Shown: positions 1 to 6,121 of the stretch, in pieces
How positions within the stretch are numbered: the first letter of the stretch is position 1
How the letters are laid out: every line of letters starts with the position of its first letter
Source of the DNA: an uncultured Collinsella sp.
Lineage (GTDB): Bacteria > Actinomycetota > Coriobacteriia > Coriobacteriales > Coriobacteriaceae
DNA: 9,934 bases
Direction of reading: 5' to 3'
Assembly: GCA_900757385.1 (NCBI GenBank)
Contig: CAAENO010000199.1
Span: forward strand, 1-9,934
Made by a program: the position numbers and the translations under genes
The notes under the pieces: model-generated
What the model was told of the DNA's origin: nothing
What the model saw: the letters and a program-made list of their open reading frames with translations, nothing else
The model's database searches: none

Positions 1-2
1 GC

Positions 3-2003
3 CGTCTGTGTATGGTCGAGATCGAAGGCCAAGACGAGCCGGTGTGTGCCTGCAAGACGCAGGTTGCCGAGGGAATGGTCGTCAACACGACAGACGAGCA
101 GGCCGAGCGCGTGCGCAAGCTGGCAATGGAGCTTATCTTGGCCACGCATCCCGCCGATTGCACCGGCTGCCCCAAGTACGGCAAGTGCGAGCTGCAGTCT
201 ATGTATCAGTACCTGGGAGTTTCGCCTGCGCGCTGGCGCACCAAGAGCCGTCCGGTCGCCACGGACGAATCGAACCCGCTGATCACCCATATGTTCACCC
301 GCTGCATTCGGTGCGGTCGCTGCGTGCGCGCGTGCCGCGAGCTGCGCGGCGCCGGCGTCTTGGACTACCAGCGCACCGAGGACGGCATTCGCATTGGTAC
401 GGACGGCAGCGTGAGTCTGCAAGAGGCCGGATGCCGTTTTTGCGGTGCCTGTATCGAAGTGTGTCCCACGGGCTCGATCGTCGACACGCTCAATATGTTC
501 GATGAGAACAAGTCCTATGCCGACAACGTGGTCCCCTGTCGCTCGGGCTGTCCAGCCCACGTGGATATCCCACGCTACCTGCGTCACATCCGTAACGGCG
601 AGTACACCCGAGCCGCCGCGGTGGTGCGCGAGAAGGTCCCGTTCCCCGAGAGTCTGGGCGACATTTGCGTCCATAGCTGCCAGGATGCCTGCAAGCGCAA
701 CGAGCTCAACGGCACGCCGGTTTCGGTTTGCCGTCTTAAGCGCGCCGCGGCCGTGCGCGATGCGGGCGACTGGAAGGCCAACGTGCGCCATGAGCCGCTG
801 AGCGGCAAGAGCGTCGCCGTTGTGGGTGCCGGTCCCGCCGGCTTGACCGCCGCACTCTATTGCGCCGAGAAGGGCCACAAGGTCGTGGTGTTCGAGGCCA
901 ACGAGAAGGTCGGCGGCCAGATGCGCTACGGCATTCCGGCGTATCGCCTGCCTGATGCCACGGTCGATGCCGAGGTTGCGACGATTTTAGAGATTGCCCA
1001 GGGTGATGACGCCGAGCCGCGCATTGAGCTGCGCTGTGGCGAGCGAATCGCCGAGCCCCAGGCGCTTTTGGAGCAGAGCTTCGATGCCGTGCTGGTTGCG
1101 GTGGGCACGCATGACGGAACGGTGCTTCCCATGCCCGGCCACGACCTCGAAGGCGTGCTGCGTAACACCGATTTTCTGAAGGCCGCCCGTATGGGCAGCG
1201 CCCCGGACCTGACGGGCAAGCGCGTCGTGGTGCTTGGCGGCGGCAACGTGGCGTACGACTGCGCCCGCACTGCCGTGCGTCTGGGTGCCGCCTCGGTCGA
1301 TGTCGCCTGCCTTGAGGCCCAAGACGCGATGACCTCGACGCCCGAGGAGCGTGCCGAGGCCGCCGAGGAAGGCGTGGTCCTGCACGATGCCTATGCCTTT
1401 ACCAGCATTAACGAGACCGAGGACGGTTCGGGCAAGGTCGGTTCCATGACGATCCACAAGATCGAGCGGTTCTACTTTGACGAGAACCACCGCGCCGTCA
1501 CCGAACTGCTCGACGGCGGCGAGAAGACCATCGATGCCGACTGCGTGATCTTTGCCGTGGGTCAAAAGCCCGAGGGCACGGCCCAGATGGGCCTTGAGCT
1601 TACGCACGGCCCGTATATCGTGGCCGATACCGAAGGCAAGACGAGCGTTGAAGGCATCTGGTCGGCGGGCGACTGCGTGACGGGTACCAAATCGGTGATC
1701 GCGGCAATCGCTGCAGGTCGCACGTGCGCCTCGGCCATCGACCGCGCTTTGGGTGGCGATGGCAACATCGACGAGGAGCTGACCGAGCATGATGCTCCCG
1801 AGCAGTGGATTGGCCGCGTCTCCGAAGGCTTCTACGACGATGCCGTGCAGCCCGAGTTTGTCGATGCCCAGACGCGTAAGGATAACTTCGATACGTTTGA
1901 GTGCCCCTATACCGACCATGAGGCTACGTGCGAGGCGAGCCGCTGCTTGCAGTGCGATTTGCGCCTAACGATCAGTACGCCGCGCCTGTGGAACGAATAC
2001 TAG
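3..2003 (+). CDS. NuoG-N-terminal / GltD-like fused Fe-S flavoprotein, 5'-partial
   Basis: The frame is open to the left edge: the codons before the ATG at 12 read R-L-C, part of the CRxC motif of a 2Fe-2S ferredoxin domain, so the true start lies outside. Numbering from that ATG as residue 1: the last 2Fe-2S ligands are the Cys at residue 0 and C14 (C-x13-C); a His/Cys 4Fe-4S site is H46-x3-C50-x2-C53-x5-C59, as in NuoG; two ferredoxin 4Fe-4S sites are C98/101/104/108 and C141/144/147/151. Next comes a GltD-like region with a Cys-rich entry (C176, C180, C219, C223, C227), an FAD Rossmann motif VGAGPAG (271-277), a nucleotide motif GGGNVA (409-414), a closing FAD motif SAGDC (551-555) and C-terminal Cys 631, 640, 645, 648. 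Inferred role: passing electrons between NAD(P)H and a cytosolic Fe-S partner such as a formate dehydrogenase or hydrogenase. Partner and direction of flow are unknown. It is followed 17 bp later by the NuoF-like gene. Confidence 0.9.
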   Translation, partial: RLCMVEIEGQDEPVCACKTQVAEGMVVNTTDEQAERVRKLAMELILATHPADCTGCPKYGKCELQSMYQYLGVSPARWRTKSRPVATDESNPLITHMFTRCIRCGRCVRACRELRGAGVLDYQRTEDGIRIGTDGSVSLQEAGCRFCGACIEVCPTGSIVDTLNMFDENKSYADNVVPCRSGCPAHVDIPRYLRHIRNGEYTRAAAVVREKVPFPESLGDICVHSCQDACKRNELNGTPVSVCRLKRAAAVRDAGDWKANVRHEPLSGKSVAVVGAGPAGLTAALYCAEKGHKVVVFEANEKVGGQMRYGIPAYRLPDATVDAEVATILEIAQGDDAEPRIELRCGERIAEPQALLEQSFDAVLVAVGTHDGTVLPMPGHDLEGVLRNTDFLKAARMGSAPDLTGKRVVVLGGGNVAYDCARTAVRLGAASVDVACLEAQDAMTSTPEERAEAAEEGVVLHDAYAFTSINETEDGSGKVGSMTIHKIERFYFDENHRAVTELLDGGEKTIDADCVIFAVGQKPEGTAQMGLELTHGPYIVADTEGKTSVEGIWSAGDCVTGTKSVIAAIAAGRTCASAIDRALGGDGNIDEELTEHDAPEQWIGRVSEGFYDDAVQPEFVDAQTRKDNFDTFECPYTDHEATCEASRCLQCDLRLTISTPRLWNEY

Positions 2004-2020
2004 GAAAGGAGCGATAACCC

Positions 2021-3097
2021 ATGACGATCATCAACTTTATGCCTGCGCATAAGCAGGCCCCCGTCGCGCTCTGGCTCCTTAAGAAGGACGTGGCGGCCGT
2101 TGCGGAAAAAATTGCAGGGGCCGGTGCCCAGGCGGTTTTGGTGCCGGCAGGCGATGAGGTCTCTGCCGCGCTCGCGGATGCGTTGGGCGAGTCCTGCCGC
2201 GTGATCGAGTGCGACCCGAGCCTGGGCTTTGTCTATGCCAACGGTTCGGCCGCGGCCAAGATGCTCGACGGCGAAAAGCCTCTCCCATCTTGCTGCGAGG
2301 GCGATGGCGCCGACCGCTGCCTGAGCGGATCAGAGTTACTTGCCGCCGAAGGCAAGCGCTGGGTGTGGATTGACGGGGCCGAGGAGCCCGTTGAGGTCGA
2401 CCGTGTCGTGAGTGCGGAATCCCTGGTTGCCGCGGCGGGCGCCGACGACGCTAAAGCGGTGGGGATTGGCTATCCCAGCGGTCTGCTGCTGAGGCCCGAT
2501 GACACCTCAAAGATTGAGCTATGCAGCGACTACGTGCGCGTCTACACCGCCAAAAACTGCATGGCAAAGGCGCTTTTGGACATTTGCACGCTCTATCGTC
2601 ACGAGAGCTGCGGACGCTGTGTCTTTGGCTACGAGGGCTCGCATCAGATTGCAACGATTCTTGCCGATATCTGCCGCAAGAAGGGCAAGCCGGGTGACTT
2701 GGCGCTCCTTCGCGACCTTTGCCCCGTGATGCAGGCGCAGTGCCTGTGCGAGCAGGGTCGCGTGCTGGCGCGCACGGTGCAGTCGTTCCTCGACCTGTTC
2801 GAGGGCGAGATTATGCAGCACACCACCAAGAAGGTCTGTGCCGCCGGGGAATGCCAGGCATTCTTGACCTTCCATATCTTGGCTTCCAAATGCCAGGCAT
2901 GCAACAAGTGTGTCGATTCGGACGTTTGCGAGGAGGACGCGATTCTGGGAAGGCCGCGGTTCATCCACGTGATCGACCAAAAGGCTTGTACCCAGTGCGG
3001 TGCCTGCCTGGATATCTGCGACAACGGCGCGATCGTCACGGCTGGGGCCGTCAAGCCCAAGTGCCCGCCCAAACCCATTCCCTTTAAGCGCAAATAA
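2021..3097 (+). CDS. Reduced NuoF/HydB-like iron-sulfur subunit without FMN/NADH site
   Basis: 358 aa. AAAGGAG (2005-2011) sits 9 nt before the ATG, and the 17-bp gap to the upstream gene implies one operon. The glycine-rich NuoF FMN/NADH loop (GRGGAGFPTG type) is absent. Residues 70-90 (FVYANGSAAAKMLDGEKPLPS) look like an eroded form of the NuoF stretch YVCGEETAL...LEGKR. Residues 112-155 resemble an SLBB region ending in GYPSG. The NuoF 4Fe-4S motif is altered: C197 and C200 are present, position 203 is Gly instead of the third Cys, and C243 lies where the fourth is expected; C218, C234 and C241 are extra. Two ferredoxin-like sites follow: C291/294/297/303, with a long last gap, and C323/326/329/333. 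I infer a cytosolic electron-wire subunit, with NAD(P)H handled by the GltD-like module of the neighbour. NuoF is normally over 400 aa, and HydB-type proteins are longer still. Confidence 0.88.
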   Translation: MTIINFMPAHKQAPVALWLLKKDVAAVAEKIAGAGAQAVLVPAGDEVSAALADALGESCRVIECDPSLGFVYANGSAAAKMLDGEKPLPSCCEGDGADRCLSGSELLAAEGKRWVWIDGAEEPVEVDRVVSAESLVAAAGADDAKAVGIGYPSGLLLRPDDTSKIELCSDYVRVYTAKNCMAKALLDICTLYRHESCGRCVFGYEGSHQIATILADICRKKGKPGDLALLRDLCPVMQAQCLCEQGRVLARTVQSFLDLFEGEIMQHTTKKVCAAGECQAFLTFHILASKCQACNKCVDSDVCEEDAILGRPRFIHVIDQKACTQCGACLDICDNGAIVTAGAVKPKCPPKPIPFKRK

Positions 3098-3106
3098 GAG
3101 CGCCGA

Positions 3107-3153
3107 CCCCTTCCGTTTTGTCCCTTGTAGGCATGCGGGAGGGGCCTTTGTTT
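3107..3153 (+). terminator. Possible intrinsic terminator after the redox operon
   Basis: CCCCTTCC (3107-3114) pairs with GGGAGGGG (3137-3144), including one G·U pair. One further G-C and one G·U pair can extend the stem inward, leaving an 18-nt loop. Two C residues and then TTTGTTT follow. The stem starts 9 nt after the stop codon of the NuoF-like gene. The large loop and the CC before the T-run make it weaker than the terminators near 8228 and 9006. Confidence 0.45.
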
Positions 3154-3291
3154 ATCTGCACGAGGTATTCCGCAAATACCGAGCGGGCCTTGGTTGCCTG
3201 GACGGTGCGCATGTTTTGCGTCTGCCGTACGCTTTTTGCGAAGTACACACGGGCAGAATCCGTGTCCAAAATGCTCTGGAGAGGAGCGACC
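3154..3291. promoter_or_regulatory. Leader of flavodoxin gene with two inverted repeats
   Basis: No convincing -35/-10 pair was found. Two short perfect inverted repeats stand out: GGTATT-CCGCA-AATACC (3164-3180) and ACACGG-GCAGAAT-CCGTGT (3247-3265). Both have the size and symmetry of a dimeric regulator site. The second ends 26 nt before the ATG at 3292, where a bound protein could block transcription or a hairpin could affect translation. Function is inferred from symmetry only. Confidence 0.3.
3278..3286 (+). promoter_or_regulatory. Ribosome binding site fixing the flavodoxin start
   Basis: The stretch TGGAGAGGAGCGACC precedes the ATG at 3292, with the GAGAGGAG core 5 nt upstream. The same frame is open from an ATG-like codon at 3118, but that extension has no good ribosome site, overlaps the putative terminator and lacks family resemblance, so 3292 is preferred. 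Confidence 0.8.
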
Positions 3292-4284
3292 ATGTCGTTT
3301 AAAGTGATGGCGATTTGTGCCGGCAGGCACGGTGGCAACGGCGAGGCTTTGGCCAAAGAGGCCCTTTGCGCGGTGCGCGAGGCTGGCGGCGAGGTCGAGC
3401 TGATCAATTTGTTCGACTATAACATCTTGCCCTGCACCGGTTGCGAGGGCTGCACCATGCAGATGGGAAAGATGGGCGCCGGCCTGCAAAAGGAATATCA
3501 CGGCTGCGTCCTTAAAAACAAAGACGATGTAGATGCGATTATTCGCGAACTGCAGACCTGCCAGGGCGTGATCTCCTCGGTCCCGACCTATGACCTTACG
3601 CCCAGCTCGGTTTACACCCGCTTTGCCCAGCGCTTCTTGGCATACGAGCTTTCGTTCTTGCTTGCCATCGGTGCCGTAAAGGAGAATCCGCATACCGTTG
3701 CCGGCCTTATTTCCGTTGGCGGCTCCATGCACGATTGGCAGTCCCTGGCACTGGAGAGCCTGCAGGCGACTATGTTTACCATGTCGATGACTGTCGTCGA
3801 TCGCTATATGGCGCAGCGCGACGGCCGCCCGGGCAATGCGTTTGTGTGGGGAGACGACGTGGAATGGGGCGGGCAGATCGCCCGTGCGCACAAGATGGGC
3901 GAGAACATTGTCAAGGCCATCCGAACGCCGGTTGACGAGCGCTGCTGGCTGGGCGACCCGGATGACGGCGTGTGCCCCAACTGCCACAGCTCCCTGGTGT
4001 ACCCTGGCGACAAGCATTGGGATGGGGTCGAGTTTCCCTGGGAGTGTGCGGTCTGCGGCGCGGGCGGCGATATCGTAACCGACGAGCGCACCGGTCGCCC
4101 CAAGCTCAAGATTGCCGAGAACGGCCTGATTCGCGACCGCAACGACGACCACGCGCGCGCCGAGCACCTCAACGAGATCAACAAGACCCGCGACGAGTTC
4201 TTCGCCCATATGGACGAAGTAAAGCCGCTCATGGAAAAGTACGCCAAGATGACGTTCCCCACGCTGGAGATTAAGCGCGACTAG
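3292..4284 (+). CDS. Flavodoxin-family (NADPH-dependent FMN reductase-like) protein with zinc-ribbon-like motif
   Basis: 330 aa from the start chosen by its ribosome site. The N-terminal ~200 residues have the flavodoxin-like fold pattern: a first beta strand followed by a phosphate-binding-type loop (GRHGGNGEA, 11-19), a Cys cluster PCTGCEGC (C48, C51, C54, then C72), an acidic turn KDDVD (77-81) and the strand/loop ISSVPTYDLTPSS (94-106) typical of this family. An added C-terminal part has two CxxC pairs, C228/C231 and C252/C255, a likely zinc ribbon, then a charged helical tail. Flavodoxin-fold reductases bind FMN and move electrons from NAD(P)H or ferredoxin; the substrate here cannot be read from sequence. 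No signal peptide or membrane segment, so cytosolic. It converges on the PucR-type regulator gene with 22 bp between stop codons. Confidence 0.88.
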   Translation: MSFKVMAICAGRHGGNGEALAKEALCAVREAGGEVELINLFDYNILPCTGCEGCTMQMGKMGAGLQKEYHGCVLKNKDDVDAIIRELQTCQGVISSVPTYDLTPSSVYTRFAQRFLAYELSFLLAIGAVKENPHTVAGLISVGGSMHDWQSLALESLQATMFTMSMTVVDRYMAQRDGRPGNAFVWGDDVEWGGQIARAHKMGENIVKAIRTPVDERCWLGDPDDGVCPNCHSSLVYPGDKHWDGVEFPWECAVCGAGGDIVTDERTGRPKLKIAENGLIRDRNDDHARAEHLNEINKTRDEFFAHMDEVKPLMEKYAKMTFPTLEIKRD

Positions 4285-4292
4285 TTTTGCCC

Positions 4293-4345
4293 AAGCCCCG
4301 CCCGGCCTACTTGCGGCAGTGCAGGTCGGCGCTGGTGCGGGGCTT
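4293..4345. repeat. Long-range inverted repeat across convergent 3' ends
   Basis: AAGCCCCGC (4293-4301) and GCGGGGCTT (4337-4345) are a perfect 9-bp inverted repeat. The interior can pair further (CCGGCC with GGTCGG, one G·U). It spans the gap between the convergent genes and the last codons of the regulator. Neither strand has a T-run after the stem, so it is not a standard intrinsic terminator. It may act as a 3'-end stabiliser or a Rho-assisted stop. Confidence 0.4.
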
Positions 4346-5620
4346 AATCCTCGGCTCAAGAAAGCCAAGGTAGATTAGGGTACGAATCGAGAGGTGGAAC
4401 AAAAAGAGGTCCTCTCCCGATGCCAAGTCGTTACCGGTGATTTCCTTTATGCGGTTAATGCGATAGAGCAGCGTGTTTTTGTGAAGCGACAAGATCGCGG
4501 CGGTGCGCGCCGTGTTACAGCTGTGCTGCATAAAGGCAAAGAGCGTCTCGACCAACTCGGAATCGTGCGACTGGTCATGCTTCCAAAGTGCCCAGATTGC
4601 CGGATGGCAGTAGTTTATAAGGTTGATGTGGTCGTTGCAGATGTCGAGCATTTCCATGTAGGTGTATTCGCAATAGCGATACACATGGGTGTCTTCGAGG
4701 ATTTTGGTAAAGGTCGAGCCGTATCGAATGGCGGCGCGTGCCTGATTGAGGTGCGAACGCACATCGGTTGCCTGGGAAAACTCGTTGCTGATGCCAATGA
4801 ACAAATTGTTCGTGGCAGCAACGCGGGCAAGGATCGCCTCATCGTTGGCGGGTAGCTGCGTGGAGGGCGGACGGCTTACCAGCGCCACGAGCTCACCTTC
4901 GTACATGGTGATAAGGCTATGGTGCAGTAGCGGCTGCAATTGTCCTCGGATGCTCTCCGCCTCGCGCGCCTCGAGCTGGGAATCTTTTTTGAGCAGGCAT
5001 ACAACGTAGAGGGCGGGAAGCGGCGCAAAGCCGACGAGCTGCATTTTGCGTGTGCAGGTGATGGGGTTGGGGATTTCGTCGTCCAGGAGGCGCGAGAGAA
5101 AATATGGCCCCTGTTGCGGGCCGCCCAACGAAAGAAAGCCGCCTTTTTGCAGTTCTTGCGCGAGCAGTCGGACAAAGAACTCAAAGACCTCGCGATCGCT
5201 ATCGCCAAAGGCGTGATTGCGTTCAATCATCATCGCCCGGCCCAGACACGTGCCGTGCACCTTGATCGCATCGGTCATGGTGTTGAGGCGGAACATGTCG
5301 TTATAGCGTGTAAGCGGGCCTGTCGAGCGGGCAATCTCCTCGTCTAAGCCGCATTTGATGATGTATCGCACGGCTTCGTCCTGCAGCATGTCACCTTCGG
5401 AGAGCTCGGCGCGGGTGATGGCTGCAAAGGGGGAGTCGTCGTCATCGTCGAGCTCAAAGCCGCCGCGGGCGGCATAGCGGTACACGGGATCGACGACGAG
5501 CACCGGGTTGCCCATAACGGTAGAGGCCGTTTGCGTGAGGTTCTTGAGCCCCGCGTCGCTCAAGAGCGCCTCGAGCAGCGCTTGCTTTGCGGTAGACGTA
5601 TCGGTGGTACTCGGTTGCAT
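4307..5620 (-). CDS. PucR/CdaR-type transcriptional regulator
   Basis: 437 aa on the minus strand. AAGGGA lies about 7 nt before the ATG. The C-terminal 50-60 residues carry the PucR-family helix-turn-helix: ETLFAFMQHSCNTARTAAI (358-376) followed by LHKNTLLYRINRIKEITG (379-396), the pattern by which this family is recognised. Residues ~274-301 (IGISNEFSQATDVRSHLNQA region) match the degenerate GGDEF-like middle domain of CdaR proteins. The N-terminal ~170 residues look like a sensory region of the GAF/PAS kind, with an acidic run of five Asp at 58-62. Members usually activate nearby catabolic genes in response to a small molecule. It is divergent from the OYE gene, with the repeat-bearing 501-bp gap between, and convergent with the flavodoxin gene. 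Either, or its own gene, may be its target; the effector is unknown. Confidence 0.92.
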   Translation of the reverse strand: MQPSTTDTSTAKQALLEALLSDAGLKNLTQTASTVMGNPVLVVDPVYRYAARGGFELDDDDDSPFAAITRAELSEGDMLQDEAVRYIIKCGLDEEIARSTGPLTRYNDMFRLNTMTDAIKVHGTCLGRAMMIERNHAFGDSDREVFEFFVRLLAQELQKGGFLSLGGPQQGPYFLSRLLDDEIPNPITCTRKMQLVGFAPLPALYVVCLLKKDSQLEAREAESIRGQLQPLLHHSLITMYEGELVALVSRPPSTQLPANDEAILARVAATNNLFIGISNEFSQATDVRSHLNQARAAIRYGSTFTKILEDTHVYRYCEYTYMEMLDICNDHINLINYCHPAIWALWKHDQSHDSELVETLFAFMQHSCNTARTAAILSLHKNTLLYRINRIKEITGNDLASGEDLFLFHLSIRTLIYLGFLEPRIKPRTSADLHCRK

Positions 5621-5759
5621 GGGTGTCCCTTCTGCCGCGTCTTCGCCGTAGTCGACGCGTGACCAAATTATTATCGCAGGCTGCGCAGTATTAGGTTGTT
5701 TAAAAAGGTGAGTGTGGCGGTCGTTTCCTCGAACGGGGACGGTGTCGTTGTTATTGGGG
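5621..5759. promoter_or_regulatory. Upstream region of the PucR-type regulator
   Basis: A perfect 6-bp inverted repeat, CGCGTC (5636-5641) and GACGCG (5654-5659), lies just upstream of the minus-strand start and could be an operator or leader hairpin. Read on the minus strand, an AT-rich GATAATAATT at about 5665-5674 could serve as a -10 element, but no clear -35 was seen. CTGCGCAG (5681-5688) is an 8-bp palindrome. No gene is supported here. Confidence 0.3.
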
Positions 5760-5822
5760 TTTGTCTCGATCTGTAACAGGTGGGTCCGGTTTTGGTCTGT
5801 AGTTGTTACAGATTGAGATGTT
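5760..5822. repeat. REPIN-like unit 1
   Basis: Arms 5760-5779 and 5803-5822 are complementary apart from one T/T position near the outer end and four G·T pairs (5762/5820, 5763/5819, 5768/5814, 5779/5803). Those G·T positions would still pair in RNA. Confidence 0.85.
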
Positions 5823-5840
5823 TCGGCAGGACGGTCTTCG

Positions 5841-5903
5841 TTTGTCTAAATCTGTAACACGAGGGACGGTTTTTACTGAGTAACTGTTACAGATCTAGAT
5901 CTT
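5841..5903. repeat. REPIN-like unit 2
   Basis: Arms 5841-5860 and 5884-5903. It is the most diverged unit. The consensus C-G pair has become A-T on both sides (A5848 with T5896), a matched double change. Mismatches remain at 5849/5895, 5860/5884 and the outer end. Confidence 0.85.
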
Positions 5904-5920
5904 TCGGCAGGCTAGATTGG

Positions 5921-5983
5921 TTTGTCTCAATCTGTAACAGTTGCTCGGCAAAATAGGGTCTTACTGTTACAGATTGAGACAAA
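5921..5983. repeat. REPIN-like unit 3, perfect inverted repeat
   Basis: Arms 5921-5940 and 5964-5983 are perfectly complementary over 20 bp. One more pair inside (5941/5963) gives 21 bp and leaves a 21-nt loop. It is the best preserved unit and the closest to the OYE gene. Confidence 0.92.
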
Positions 5984-6039
5984 TCGACGGGCCGCCACGC
6001 CCCATCCACCTGCCGCCACCTGCTATCCGCCGATTTCCG

Positions 6040-6069
6040 TTGCGCTGTTGTATTCCCATGCCATATCCT
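6040..6069 (+). promoter_or_regulatory. Possible promoter of the OYE-like gene
   Basis: TTGCGC (6040-6045) and TATCCT (6064-6069) are separated by 18 bp, a weak match to a housekeeping promoter. It lies between the repeat array and the ribosome site and would give a leader of about 45 nt. The match is modest and could be chance. Confidence 0.3.
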
Positions 6070-6107
6070 CTAGACAACTACGCGGCATCATCGCCGCCGC
6101 GCCTACA

Positions 6108-6115
6108 AGAGAGGA
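6108..6115 (+). promoter_or_regulatory. Ribosome binding site deciding the OYE start
   Basis: AGAGAGGA ends directly against the ATG at 6116, leaving no spacer. It lies 6 nt before the in-frame ATG at 6122. The second ATG is therefore the likely start. Confidence 0.75.
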
Positions 6116-6121
6116 ATGTCC

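Larger units (their letters stand above)
5760..5983. repeat. Three tandem ~80-bp units of paired inverted repeats (REPIN-like array)
   Basis: Six related ~20-bp arms alternate in orientation: forward arms begin at 5760, 5841 and 5921 (consensus TTTGTCTCAATCTGTAACAG) and reverse arms at 5803, 5884 and 5964. Forward-to-forward and reverse-to-reverse spacing is 81 then 80 bp, so this is a tandem array of one unit, each unit a 20-bp inverted repeat around a 23-bp centre. The linkers share TTTCGGCAGG, and GGACGG recurs around them. The organisation matches REP doublets (REPINs), known intergenic repeats moved by REP-associated transposases; no such transposase is in this window. It may instead be, or have been co-opted as, operator or transcript-hairpin sequence between the divergent genes. 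Confidence 0.9.

Noticed and set aside
12..14. ATG at 12 as the true start of the first gene
   Set aside because: Upstream codons R-L-C are in frame and complete the ferredoxin CRxC motif, so the gene is cut by the window edge.
3118..3291. 58-residue N-terminal extension of the flavodoxin gene
   Set aside because: It starts inside the putative terminator and has no ribosome site. The strong site before 3292 and the family start at that Met favour the shorter protein.
2644..4368. 574-codon minus-strand frame spanning two genes and a gap
   Set aside because: It covers two well supported plus-strand genes and the convergent junction. No domain pattern or ribosome site supports it.
5760..5983. 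CRISPR array
   Set aside because: Repeats alternate in orientation, the linkers are themselves partly conserved, and there are no cas genes. A CRISPR needs direct repeats with unrelated spacers.
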